From Dehalococcoidia bacterium (GTDB taxonomy: Bacteria; Chloroflexota; Dehalococcoidia; Lucifugimonadales; Lucifugimonadaceae): a stretch of DNA of 64,000 bases. Positions 1 through 8,210 of this stretch are shown in pieces. The stretch lies in NCBI GenBank assembly GCA_022819585.1, contig JAJEGY010000009.1:62001-126000 (forward strand), read 5' to 3'. How positions within the stretch are numbered: position 1 is the first letter of the stretch; the number at the start of each line of letters is the position of its first letter. The notes below the pieces were generated by a model, which saw only the letters and a list, made by a program, of their open reading frames with translations, made no database searches and was not told the origin of the DNA. The position numbers and the translations under genes were made by a program.

Positions 1-1029
1 GACCCAACGGATTTTGCCGCCGCGTGATTTCTTGTCGGAAGTGGTGGCCTGTATCAAGGTGTCGGCATCTATTCCGCTCAAGGTTACGGGCAGTTCAAAA
101 CGCTTCAACAGGGCGCGTTGTCGGTCAACCAGTTCCTCGGAGATCAAGCCCATCCTGTGTGAGATCCCGGCGGCTACCATCATTCCGATGCTGACCGCTT
201 CGCCGTGCAGATAGGTGCCGTATTCGGTGACGGCTTCGATGGCGTGGCCGATTGTGTGGCCGTAGTTGAGCAACACCCTTTCGTTGCCGGTTTCGAACTC
301 GTCGGCTGAGACGATCTCCGCTTTTATCTCGACAGAGCGGCGGATTACAGGTTCTACCAAATCGCCGGATAGTGCGGCTAGGTCTTCGGCGTTGGCTTCA
401 AAGACCTCCAACAGGTCGTCGTCGAGAATCAGGGCTTTCTTGATCGCTTCTGCCCAACCGGCTGCGAGTTCGCGACGTGGCAACGTGTCGAGGAAGTTGA
501 TGTCGTGGACAACCAAGCGTGGTTGTTTGAATGATCCGACTAGGTTTTTGCCGATAGGAAGGTTGACTGCCGCTTTGCCTCCGATGGATGCATCGACCAT
601 GGCTGCTAAAGATGTTGGGACGTGGACGACTGGAACGCCGCGAAGCCAAGTCCCTGCTACGAATCCGACCAAGTCGGTTGTGACGCCACCACCCATACCG
701 ACTAAGCAGTCGATGCGTTCGGCACGCTGCTCTCCTAGCCATTCGTAGATTCTGGTTGCGGTTTCGATCGATTTTGCCGCTTCGCCGAGTTCTAGGATGA
801 GCGCGTGTGTCTCGTAACCACCGCGTTCCAAGGCTTCGTGCGCGCGCCGAACCAAGAGTGGGAACATTGAGTAGTCGGCGATCAGGAATGCTCGTCCAGT
901 GATGCCAGCTTGGCGCATCTCAGGTCCGATGTTTTCGATAGCGCCGCGCGAAACCATGACGCGATAGTCGCCTTGGGAGGTCCGCACGGTAGCCGCGGGT
1001 TCGTTGGCTGCCGGTCTGTAGTTAAGCAT
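1..1029 (-). CDS. aroB: 3-dehydroquinate synthase AroB (3' end cut by window edge)
   Basis: Second step of the shikimate pathway: closes DAHP to 3-dehydroquinate using NAD+ and a divalent metal, in the cytoplasm. The frame is open from an ATG at 1029 to the window edge (343 codons seen). It shows the nucleotide-binding GMGGGVTTDLVG (about residues 111-122), PTSLAAMVDASIGGK (138-152), GWAEAIKKA, NYGHTIGHA and LHGEAVSIGM, which supply the metal-binding Glu and His residues. The last visible residues (KIRWV) match the family near its C-terminus, so only a little is missing. The start overlaps the aroK stop (ATGCTTAA), suggesting translational coupling as last gene of aroE-aroC-aroK-aroB. Confidence 0.96.
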   Translation of the reverse strand, partial: MLNYRPAANEPAATVRTSQGDYRVMVSRGAIENIGPEMRQAGITGRAFLIADYSMFPLLVRRAHEALERGGYETHALILELGEAAKSIETATRIYEWLGEQRAERIDCLVGMGGGVTTDLVGFVAGTWLRGVPVVHVPTSLAAMVDASIGGKAAVNLPIGKNLVGSFKQPRLVVHDINFLDTLPRRELAAGWAEAIKKALILDDDLLEVFEANAEDLAALSGDLVEPVIRRSVEIKAEIVSADEFETGNERVLLNYGHTIGHAIEAVTEYGTYLHGEAVSIGMMVAAGISHRMGLISEELVDRQRALLKRFELPVTLSGIDADTLIQATTSDKKSRGGKIRWV

Positions 1030-1591
1030 TTGCGGTCTCGTTGGCCCGACAAGCCTCAGATGACAGTTCACGCCATGCGCTTTCGATCGCGGCTGCGACT
1101 TGGCGATGGGTCAAGCCCTCGGTGTCTATAGATCGATCTGCACAGGCGTAGGCCTCGCTTCTCCTGGCGAGCAAGTCAGCGACTCGTTTTTCAGGCGCAT
1201 CGTCTCCCAGCAACGGACGCAAAGTTCGGTTTCGGCTCCGCCTAGTGGTCAAGCGTTGGTGGATCGTCTCAGGTGTTGCCGTGAGAAGGAGGATGATGCC
1301 GCTAGATCGCATGATTCGGCGGTTTTCTTCTTGTACCGGCACTCCTCCACCAGTGGATACTACTCGGCTCGGTTTTTGGGAGAGTTCACGGAGGATGTTG
1401 GTCTCGATCCTTCTGAACTCGTCTTCGCCGTCCTGCTCGAATATCTCTGGGATCGATTTCTTCATTCGGTACTCGATGAGGTCGTCCATGTCCACAAACG
1501 GCAGACGCAGCAGTTCTGCGGCCCTGATTCCACTGAGTGACTTTCCAGTGCCCGAGAACCCGATGAGGTAGATGTTTCCGGACGGTTCCAC
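1022..1591 (-). CDS. aroK: Shikimate kinase AroK
   Basis: Phosphorylates shikimate at the 3-hydroxyl with ATP, the fifth step towards chorismate. The 189-residue protein has the P-loop GFSGTGKS (residues 11-18), the DMDD shikimate/Mg site (34-37), Arg60-Arg61 in EFRRIE, the GGG loop in STGGGVP, and a lid-region RPLL. Length is usual for the family plus a slightly longer tail. The start is GTG at 1591, 2 bp after the aroC stop, and the end overlaps aroB by 8 nt, so it is tightly coupled in the aro operon. Confidence 0.96.
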   Translation of the reverse strand: MEPSGNIYLIGFSGTGKSLSGIRAAELLRLPFVDMDDLIEYRMKKSIPEIFEQDGEDEFRRIETNILRELSQKPSRVVSTGGGVPVQEENRRIMRSSGIILLLTATPETIHQRLTTRRSRNRTLRPLLGDDAPEKRVADLLARRSEAYACADRSIDTEGLTHRQVAAAIESAWRELSSEACRANETANA

Positions 1592-1593
1592 GC

Positions 1594-2784
1594 CTATACG
1601 GCTGCTTTCACGCCGAACTCTTGGTGGGATGCTATGTAGGCATCGTAGTTGCGTCGGGTTTCGGCGATCGAGTCGCCGCCAAACTTCTCCAAGAAGGCAT
1701 CAGCGAGGACGAGTGCCATCATCGCTTCGCCGATTGGACAGGCTCGTGCGATCTGGCAGATGTCGGACCGGTTGTAAGCCGCTTCAATGACTTCGCCCGT
1801 GTTGATATCGATGCTCGGCAAAGGACGTGTCATGGTTGCGATCGGTTTGACCGCTACGTGGGCAATGACAGGATTGCCGTTCGACATCCCGCCTTCAATC
1901 CCGCCGGCGTGGTTGGTCAACTGCCGGAAGCGACGGCGATCTGACGGGTCGGGGACGATGACATCGTGAACGTCCCTGCCCAATTTGGCAGTGTTATCGA
2001 ACCCGAACCCGATTTCGACGCCTTTCACGGCGTTGATGCTCATCATGGCTTGAGCGAGGCGCCCGTCGAGTTTGCGGTCCCACATGACATGGCTTCCAAG
2101 GCCGACAGGCACACCGAAGGCGACGATCTCCATCACACCGCCGATTGTTGTGCGTTCCTTCTTGGCGGTGTCAATCGCAGCTCTGAAGCGTTCGTCTGCA
2201 TCGGCGTCCCAAGCACGTACCTCTGATGCCTCTACGGCGGTCCAGTCGATATCCGAAGGATCGATGACTGGGGCCTTCTCAGCGCCGCAGCTGATCACGT
2301 GTGCCCGGATCTCGATGCCAAATTGTTCAAGAATGCAGCGTGCCACCGCGGACGCTGCTACACGAGCTGCAGTTTCCCGCGCCGAGGCGCGTTCCAACAC
2401 ATTTCTGACGTCGTGATGCAGATATTTGAGCGCGCCTGGGAAGTCGGCGTGACCCGGGACGATACGCGTATGGGTCTTCTTGTCGACATCGTCGCCGACT
2501 GCCGCGACTGACATGGCATCGGTCCAGTTGGCGAAGTCCTTGTTTTCGATCCACATGGCGATGGGAGAGCCGAGGGCCATGCCGTGACGCACTCCTCCTC
2601 GGATGACGGCGCGATCCTTTTCGATCTTCATGCGGCCACCGGAGCCGTATCCCTGTTGACGCCGAGCCATCTGCTCTTCGACGTAGTCCTCGTCGATTGG
2701 GAGCCCAGCGGGTACGCCCTCCACTATCACGGTCAAGCCAGGGCCGTGAGATTCTCCCGCGGTGAGGTATCGGAAGTGTGTCAT
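1594..2784 (-). CDS. aroC: Chorismate synthase AroC
   Basis: Converts 5-enolpyruvylshikimate-3-phosphate to chorismate with reduced FMN, the last step of the common aromatic pathway. The 396-residue protein starts with the signature AGESHGPG (residues 9-16), followed by RRQQGYGSGGRM and the GGMSNGNP region, all typical of AroC. The ATG at 2784 lies 1 bp after the aroE stop, and the gene ends 2 bp before aroK, so the three genes form one transcript. aroA (EPSP synthase), which acts between AroK and AroC, is not in the window. Confidence 0.97.
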   Translation of the reverse strand: MTHFRYLTAGESHGPGLTVIVEGVPAGLPIDEDYVEEQMARRQQGYGSGGRMKIEKDRAVIRGGVRHGMALGSPIAMWIENKDFANWTDAMSVAAVGDDVDKKTHTRIVPGHADFPGALKYLHHDVRNVLERASARETAARVAASAVARCILEQFGIEIRAHVISCGAEKAPVIDPSDIDWTAVEASEVRAWDADADERFRAAIDTAKKERTTIGGVMEIVAFGVPVGLGSHVMWDRKLDGRLAQAMMSINAVKGVEIGFGFDNTAKLGRDVHDVIVPDPSDRRRFRQLTNHAGGIEGGMSNGNPVIAHVAVKPIATMTRPLPSIDINTGEVIEAAYNRSDICQIARACPIGEAMMALVLADAFLEKFGGDSIAETRRNYDAYIASHQEFGVKAAV

Positions 2785-2785
2785 G

Positions 2786-3634
2786 TCAGGAAGTGGCCCG
2801 TTTCACGGCTGCGAACATTTCGCCGACCGGCGCTGGTTTGCCAGTTGCCAACTCGAAACCGACAGCGCCTTGGAGGAGGAGCATCGTTGAACCGCCGAGG
2901 GTTTTGCCGCCTGCTTTTTCGACCTCTTTGAGGAAGGGAGTCATTGGAGGGGCGTATACCGCATCGTATGCGACCACGTTGGAACGGATCATTTTGGCGT
3001 TGACCGGGGTCGCGTCGGGTGCGGGGCCGCCGTCCATTCCCATTGATGAGGTGTTGACGAGGAGATCAGCGTACTCGACGGCTTTGTTCATTTGATGTGA
3101 CGCCAATTCGCAGGATTCGATTTTCAGCGAGCTGTCTGAGAAGTGGTTTGCGAGTTCGTGCGCTCGTGAGAGAGTGCGGTTGGCGATGGTAATGGAGCGA
3201 ATGCCTGCAGATTTCAACGCGTGAACGATTGCACGGGCCGCTCCTCCGGCACCGAATACGACCGACGATTTGCCAGCAGGATCGAATTCTCCGAGTTCGG
3301 TGAGCGCACGCAGGAAACCGGGCGAGTCGGTGTTGTGTCCTGTCAAACGTCCGTTGTCGTTGATGATCCAGTTGACCGCGCCGACTGCAACCGCGGTATC
3401 GGCGAGTTCATCGATCAAGGGGATCACTGCCTGCTTGTGGGGCAATGTCACGCAACTTGCGAGAAAGCCCTCGGCTCGGAACGATTCAACCTTGGCAACC
3501 AGATCGTCTGGATGCGTTGGCCAGGCCTCGAAGACCTCGTCGATTCCGTGGTACTGCAAGGCCGCATTTTGGAATACGGGGGACAGGGTGTGTCCCAACG
3601 GGTAACCGATGATGCCGAAGTTGCTGGTGGTCAT
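2786..3634 (-). CDS. aroE: Shikimate dehydrogenase AroE
   Basis: NADPH-dependent reduction of 3-dehydroshikimate to shikimate. The 282-residue protein carries the substrate-binding YPLGHTLSP (residues 11-19), the catalytic Lys in LPHKQA (about 64-69), GHNTDSPG, the Rossmann loop GAGGAARA and the NADP-preferring NRT stretch. It is the first gene of the aro operon. No good Shine-Dalgarno is visible before the ATG, and a possible promoter lies only about a dozen bases upstream, so the message may be nearly leaderless. Confidence 0.96.
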   Translation of the reverse strand: MTTSNFGIIGYPLGHTLSPVFQNAALQYHGIDEVFEAWPTHPDDLVAKVESFRAEGFLASCVTLPHKQAVIPLIDELADTAVAVGAVNWIINDNGRLTGHNTDSPGFLRALTELGEFDPAGKSSVVFGAGGAARAIVHALKSAGIRSITIANRTLSRAHELANHFSDSSLKIESCELASHQMNKAVEYADLLVNTSSMGMDGGPAPDATPVNAKMIRSNVVAYDAVYAPPMTPFLKEVEKAGGKTLGGSTMLLLQGAVGFELATGKPAPVGEMFAAVKRATS

Positions 3635-3646
3635 TAGTTGTTAACA

Positions 3647-3674
3647 GGGATAGTTTGTAGGTGCGTCGCGTCAA
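3647..3674 (-). promoter_or_regulatory. Possible promoter of the aro operon
   Basis: On the minus strand TTGACG (3674-3669) is followed after 16 bp by TATCCC (3652-3647), 12 nt before the aroE ATG. The -35 is good and the -10 weak. It is the only recognisable pair in the 157-bp gap between ruvX and aroE. If real, the leader would be only a few bases long. Confidence 0.3.
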
Positions 3675-3791
3675 GATAAATGCTATATCGCTGCAATGCG
3701 GCTCTTGGCGACTTGGTCTGTAGATAAGACCTAGTCGTGTCTCAGTTCGATGCGGCGCGATCGCCGTTTGGATCGACTTTGGCGACGGTGG

Positions 3792-4229
3792 TTAATCGCC
3801 GTCGAGATACGACTGCAGGATAATCGCGGCTGCAGCGGAGTCGACTCTGCCCTTTGGTCTACTGCGTCTGCGTGCGGCTGAATCTACCGAGTTCAGCGCT
3901 CTTTCAGCTTCAACGGTGCTCAGGCGTTCGTCCCGGGTCACGACTGGTACGCCGACAACGGCCCTGAGTTGAACCACGAACGCCATCACCTCTTCGCCCA
4001 TCTCAGACATGCTGCCGTCCATATTCAGGGGTATCCCGACCACGATCTCGGTGATTCCGCGTTCATCAACAAGCGATTTGACGCGGATGAGAGCGTCTTC
4101 CGTCGCGACTGCCTTCGAAGGCGAAGCGATGGTGCGGGAAGGGTCGGAGATGGCGAGTCCGACTCGAGCTAGTCCATAATCGACGCCCATGCACCTGCCG
4201 GTGCGGCGCTTTCGGTCAATACTGGTCAT
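3792..4229 (-). CDS. ruvX: Holliday junction resolvase-like RuvX/YqgF
   Basis: RNase H-fold nuclease family implicated in 16S rRNA 5'-end maturation and/or junction resolution. It shows the family blocks GVDYGLARVGLAISD near the N-terminus, VGIPLNMDGS, DERLSTVEAE and a C-terminal DSAAAAIILQSYLD containing the acidic residue. A TTG at 4235 would give 147 residues, but the ATG at 4229, just after the alaS stop, is more likely (145 residues). It sits directly downstream of alaS; alaS-ruvX adjacency is common in bacteria. Confidence 0.93.
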   Translation of the reverse strand: MTSIDRKRRTGRCMGVDYGLARVGLAISDPSRTIASPSKAVATEDALIRVKSLVDERGITEIVVGIPLNMDGSMSEMGEEVMAFVVQLRAVVGVPVVTRDERLSTVEAERALNSVDSAARRRSRPKGRVDSAAAAIILQSYLDGD

Positions 4230-4231
4230 GA

Positions 4232-6940
4232 TCAACCTGCCGTTTCTAAAGCTGTTTTGACAAGAGATTCGACGACAGTCTGGGCGTTGCCAAGCGCTTC
4301 GTCAATTCGTGATGCGTCGCGAGCTCCGGCTTGTGCGGAGTCTGGTCTTCCGCCTCCTCCGCCTCCGATAGTGGCGCTGATGCCTTTGGCGATATCGCCG
4401 GCGTGGACGACTTTGCCCGCGATGTCCCGAGTGGCCATGACTATGATCACGGGGCGCTCGTCGATCACGCTACCCAGAACCACAACGCCGCTTTTCAGCC
4501 GATCGCGCATGTGGTCTCCCGTGCGTCGCATCGCGTCGACATTCGATGCAGGGATATTACGAACTTGGATGGGGAAGTTGCGGCCATTCACGTCGAGCTG
4601 AAAATCGAGCGCGTCGGCAGTCGTGGATGAACCGTCCACAGACCGTCGTAGGAGCTGTTCTTCAAGTTGAGTTGCACGACGTCGGGACTGCTCCAACTCG
4701 GCAAGCAATGCTTGGGTTCGGTCCAACACTCTGTCGTTGTCTACTCGGAGCGCGGCTGCCACGTCGTCGACTATGCCGAAACGTCGTTGCACTTCCAATT
4801 CGGCACCGATGCCTGTCAGGGCCTCGATACGTCGTATCCCCGAACCGATGCCCGATTGCGAGACGATAACGAAGAGGCCGATACCGCCGGTGGCGTCCAT
4901 ATGGGTGCCGCCGCAAAGCTCGTAGCTCCACGGCGCATCGATCTTGATCGTGCGGACGTCATGCTCGTAGGTGTCGCCGAAGAACGCCAACGCGCCTTCT
5001 TCGACCGCCTTGCCGTAGGTGGTCCAGTGGACTTCGACAGGTAGATTCTCGCGGATGGCGAGGTTAACGCGGTCTTGGAGCTTGACGATCTCTTCAGGAG
5101 TGAGGGCATCCATGTGGGTGAAGTCGAAGCGTAGGTAATCGGGGGCGACAAGCGATCCGGATTGACGGACGTGTGAGCCGAGAACTTCCCTCAGCGCCGC
5201 GTGAACGAGATGTGTCGCGGTGTGATTGCGGCGTAACTTTTCCCGGCGATCGCCGTCGACTTCCACCGTCAAAATATCACCGACGGAGGCTGTGCCTTGG
5301 ACTATTTCGGAGGAGTGGATGTTGAGGTGTCCGTACGGAGCTTGACAATCGTCGACGCGAACCACGGTGTCCCCGCTTCGCATCCAACCGGTATCGCCTA
5401 TCTGTCCGCCGCGGGCCGCATAGAACGGTGTCTCGGCGAGTAGGATTTCGACCTTGTCATCTCGGGAAGCCTTTTCAACCAGTTCGCCATCTTTGACGAT
5501 GCCGAGGATCTCGGCATCGGCGGTCAGAGTCCTATAGCCGAGAAAAGGGACTTCCTCAATGCCAAATGATCGGTAGAGCGATTCGGTGTCGGCATCAGAA
5601 GAGAACATGCTCGCGGAGGACCGCGACTGTTCTCGAAGACTTTCCAGCTCTGCCTCAACGGCATCGTCGTCGACGTTGATGCCTCGTTCAACTGCGACTT
5701 CCGCGGTCATCTCGGTTGGAAATCCGAATGTGTCGTAGAGCCGTACCACCGACGCGCTGGGGACGGTATCTTCGCCAGCCGCCTTTGCTTCGGCGATTAC
5801 CTCGTCGAGCATCCGAGAGCCTTGATCCAAGGTGGTTTCAAAAGATTCCTCTTCGCGTTGCAGGACGTGCTGAGTGAAGGAAAGATTGTTACCCAGTTCC
5901 GGGTAGACGTGGGACATCTGGGAGGATGTCGCCTCGGCGATATTGGGAAGGATGGGGCCTGATAGACCTAGTTCGCGTCCGAAAAGCATTCCCCGGCGGA
6001 TGACCCGGCGGAGAACGTAGCCCCTGCCCGTGTTTCCTGGCACGACGCCATCTGAGATGAGGAAGGACGCCGATCGGCCATGTTCTGCCACGACGCGGAT
6101 TGCTCGGTCGGCTTCCTCGTCGTCCCCGTAACGCAATCCAGCGCGGTTGGCCACTAATTCAATCAGCGGGGAAAAGACATCGGTCTCGTAGACATTACTC
6201 TTACCTTGGAGTATCTGGCATGTCCGCTCGAAGCCCATGCCTGTGTCGATGTTCTTGTTGGGCAAGAGTTCGTCGTTGCCGTCTCGATCTCGGTAGTACT
6301 GGGTAAATACGAGGTTGTAGAACTCGAGGAAGTCGTCGCTGATGCCTGGTCCCCAAGTGGTGCCACGTGCAGGGGAATCGATGGGCGGCAGGTCGTCAAA
6401 GTCGCCCAAGTAGTAGTTGAGTTCGCTGCACGGCCCGCATGCGCCTTCGTCTCCAGCAGGTCCCCACCAGTTGTCTTCGTCTCCGAGCCGCGAGATCCGC
6501 TCGGCCGGGAAGCCTAGATCCCGCCAAATCTCGTATGCCTCATCGTCGTTTGTGTAGATCGTGGGGTAAATCCGCTCGAATTCGATGCCGTAGACGCCGA
6601 CACAAAGCTCAAGGGCCCATTTGCAGGATTCGGCCTTGAAGTAGTCGCCGAATGAGAAGTTGCCGAGCATCTCGAAGAGCGTCAGGTGTGAGACGTCTCC
6701 GACCTCCTCGATGTCGGTCGTGCGGAAACTCTTCTGCGCCGTCGTGATGCGCGGCGATGGTGGGGTCAACTCTCCCGAGAAGTAGGCTTTGAACGGCACC
6801 ATGCCCGCGGTGGTGAGAAGCAGAGTGGGGTCGCCGGCGGGAATTAGAGATGCGGATGGTAGGCGCAGGTGCGCTCTTTCCTCGTAGAACTTGAGGAATT
6901 GTTCTCGGATTTCGTCGGCGGTGAATGTTCGATCAGGCAT
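4232..6940 (-). CDS. alaS: Alanine--tRNA ligase AlaS
   Basis: Charges tRNA-Ala and edits mischarged Ser/Gly. About 902 residues from the ATG at 6940 (an upstream TTG at 6946 is also in frame), slightly longer than the typical 875. The N-terminal class II catalytic core has LLLTTAGMVPFK and GNFSFGDYFK. The editing domain has the zinc-binding HTATH (about residue 572) and CGGTH (about residue 675). The C-terminal DHHA1 segment has the Gly-rich GGGGGGRPDSAQAG. It is the first gene of a two-gene unit with ruvX. Confidence 0.98.
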   Translation of the reverse strand: MPDRTFTADEIREQFLKFYEERAHLRLPSASLIPAGDPTLLLTTAGMVPFKAYFSGELTPPSPRITTAQKSFRTTDIEEVGDVSHLTLFEMLGNFSFGDYFKAESCKWALELCVGVYGIEFERIYPTIYTNDDEAYEIWRDLGFPAERISRLGDEDNWWGPAGDEGACGPCSELNYYLGDFDDLPPIDSPARGTTWGPGISDDFLEFYNLVFTQYYRDRDGNDELLPNKNIDTGMGFERTCQILQGKSNVYETDVFSPLIELVANRAGLRYGDDEEADRAIRVVAEHGRSASFLISDGVVPGNTGRGYVLRRVIRRGMLFGRELGLSGPILPNIAEATSSQMSHVYPELGNNLSFTQHVLQREEESFETTLDQGSRMLDEVIAEAKAAGEDTVPSASVVRLYDTFGFPTEMTAEVAVERGINVDDDAVEAELESLREQSRSSASMFSSDADTESLYRSFGIEEVPFLGYRTLTADAEILGIVKDGELVEKASRDDKVEILLAETPFYAARGGQIGDTGWMRSGDTVVRVDDCQAPYGHLNIHSSEIVQGTASVGDILTVEVDGDRREKLRRNHTATHLVHAALREVLGSHVRQSGSLVAPDYLRFDFTHMDALTPEEIVKLQDRVNLAIRENLPVEVHWTTYGKAVEEGALAFFGDTYEHDVRTIKIDAPWSYELCGGTHMDATGGIGLFVIVSQSGIGSGIRRIEALTGIGAELEVQRRFGIVDDVAAALRVDNDRVLDRTQALLAELEQSRRRATQLEEQLLRRSVDGSSTTADALDFQLDVNGRNFPIQVRNIPASNVDAMRRTGDHMRDRLKSGVVVLGSVIDERPVIIVMATRDIAGKVVHAGDIAKGISATIGGGGGGRPDSAQAGARDASRIDEALGNAQTVVESLVKTALETAG

Positions 6941-7050
6941 CGGCAAGGCAGAATGGAGACGGTCTACGAATCAATTCTAAGAAAAGGGGCACATCCGACA
7001 CATGGCCAAATCCGCCGGGGCGAATGTATTCCATAGGATACGATTGTGTT

Positions 7051-7342
7051 ATGATTGAGATTAGACAGACGGAGAGTTACGCTCGTTGGTTCAGGAGGCT
7101 GCGCGATCGGCAAGCCAAAGCGAGGATCAACGTTCGGATACGGAGATTGTCGATAGGCAATCGGGGAGATGCCAAGTCGGTGGGGCCGAGGAGTCTCAGA
7201 ACTGCGGATACCGTACGGTCCTGGATACCGGGTCTACTTCTGCGAACGCGGAAGCGAGTTGATGATCCTGCTTGCTGGAGGCGACAAAGGATCGCAACGG
7301 CGGGATATCCGGCTCGCGCAGGATTTGGCGAAAGATGTCTGA
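7051..7342 (+). pseudogene. HigB/RelE-type toxin (upstrm_HI1419 family), frameshifted
   Basis: Toxin of the type II pair whose antitoxin follows at 7355. The first part reads MIEIRQTESYARWFRRLRD then [17 protein letters not shown], as in the 'putative addiction module killer' family. From about 7184 the matching frame shifts by one base and continues [16 protein letters not shown], then [14 protein letters not shown], up to a TGA at 7340-7342. Removing one G from the GGGG run at about 7181-7184 restores a single frame of about 96 codons. In the unshifted frame the reading runs to 7350 without family similarity. It is either a genuine inactivating +1 insertion or a homopolymer error in the assembly. 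Confidence 0.8.
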
Positions 7343-7354
7343 GACAGTGAAAAG

Positions 7355-7714
7355 ATGACGAAAGCAAAGACAACATTATGGGATGCAGCCGATCATCTCG
7401 AAAGCGATGAAGATGTGGCGGCCTACCTCGAAGCGGCGCTCGAAGATGGCGATCATCGCGTCATTGCCGCGGTGCTCGGGGATATTGCACGCGCCAAGGG
7501 GATGACTTGGATGTCACGCGAAACGGGGCTCGGGCGTGAGAGTCTTTACAAATCGCTTTCGGCCGATGGGAATCCCGAATTCGCGACGATTTTGAAGGTG
7601 ATCCGTGCGTTGGGTTTGCGGCTGCAGGCAACCGTCGCGGGCAGGAGTTCACAAGTCTCATTCAATCCGTCTTCGGCATCCGTGCTGGCCGATGACGGAG
7701 AACCCTACGGTTAG
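7355..7714 (+). CDS. HigA-like antitoxin (dnstrm_HI1420 family)
   Basis: Helix-turn-helix antitoxin of the addiction-module antidote family; in such pairs it neutralises the RelE-fold toxin and represses the operon. The 119-residue protein has LWDAADHLESDEDVAAYLEAA, the family's N-terminal block, then an HTH around MSRETGLGRESLYKSL with ILKVIRALGLRLQA after it. It is intact and starts 12 nt after the frameshifted toxin's stop. The 25-residue tail after the HTH looks unstructured. An intact antitoxin beside a broken toxin would fit a decaying module. Confidence 0.88.
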   Translation: MTKAKTTLWDAADHLESDEDVAAYLEAALEDGDHRVIAAVLGDIARAKGMTWMSRETGLGRESLYKSLSADGNPEFATILKVIRALGLRLQATVAGRSSQVSFNPSSASVLADDGEPYG

Positions 7715-7730
7715 AATCGAAGTGCAGCGC

Positions 7731-7807
7731 GGGCCTGTAGCTCAGTTCGGCAGAGCAGCGGACTTTTAATCCGAAGGTCGTGGGTTCGAATCCCACCGGG
7801 CCCACCA
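7731..7807 (+). tRNA. tRNA-Lys (anticodon TTT)
   Basis: 77 nt including an encoded CCA. The acceptor stem pairs GGGCCTG with CGGGCCC, followed by discriminator A and CCA. The D arm is GCTC...GAGC, the anticodon stem GCGGA/TCCGA is closed around loop CTTTTAA (anticodon TTT at 7765-7767), and the T arm is GTGGG TTCGAAT CCCAC. It starts 16 nt after the antitoxin gene. Such tRNA genes are common integration sites, but no integrase or att repeat is visible here. Confidence 0.97.
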
Positions 7808-7872
7808 CGATTTGCATGTGTTCGCACCATCGGTCCACCTATCCGGGGACCCAGCGCAGTGCGCCGACGCGC

Positions 7873-8115
7873 CTAGAAACCGACGCAGGCGTTGCTGACG
7901 ACTTTCAACACCGATTCCTGATCGAACTGTCGCTTATACTCCTCTGACACTTCGTCGATCAGGTAGTTCGCTTCGTCGCCCCGTGGCGACAAGATGATCA
8001 GCACTTTGCTGTTCGATACACATGGATCGGAACGATGTTGAACGAGCCGCGCGCACGTGACGATCCAGGCGTTAATGCCTCTTTGCCGGATGTCCAAGGT
8101 CGTAGCGCAGATCAT
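7873..8115 (-). pseudogene. C-terminal remnant of a DUF3574 protein
   Basis: 80 codons from an ATG at 8115. The last 45 residues (SKVLIILSPRG, then IDEVSEEYKRQFDQESVLKV and a CVGF end) match what I recall of the C-terminal half of DUF3574 proteins, which are usually 130-150-residue secreted proteins of unknown function. The N-terminal half, with signal peptide and the YFGRS-like region, is absent: sequence upstream has stops in this frame. The first 35 residues do not resemble the family. It is best read as a truncated remnant, though a short expressed protein cannot be excluded. Confidence 0.5.
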
Positions 8116-8210
8116 GCCAGTAGAACGGTGTAACCTAGCACACGAGAAAGTTCGCTACTCTAGGAAAATGCTCCCAAACTGCCCCGACTCAAACTACACA
8201 GAGTAAATCC

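Noticed and set aside
6925-7050. N-terminal extension of the toxin frame upstream of ATG 7051
   Set aside because: The upstream codons overlap the start of alaS on the other strand and share no similarity with the toxin family, which begins at MIEIRQTE.
7051-7350. Programmed ribosomal frameshift in the toxin
   Set aside because: No slippery heptamer with downstream structure is apparent; a simple G insertion or homopolymer error explains the data better.
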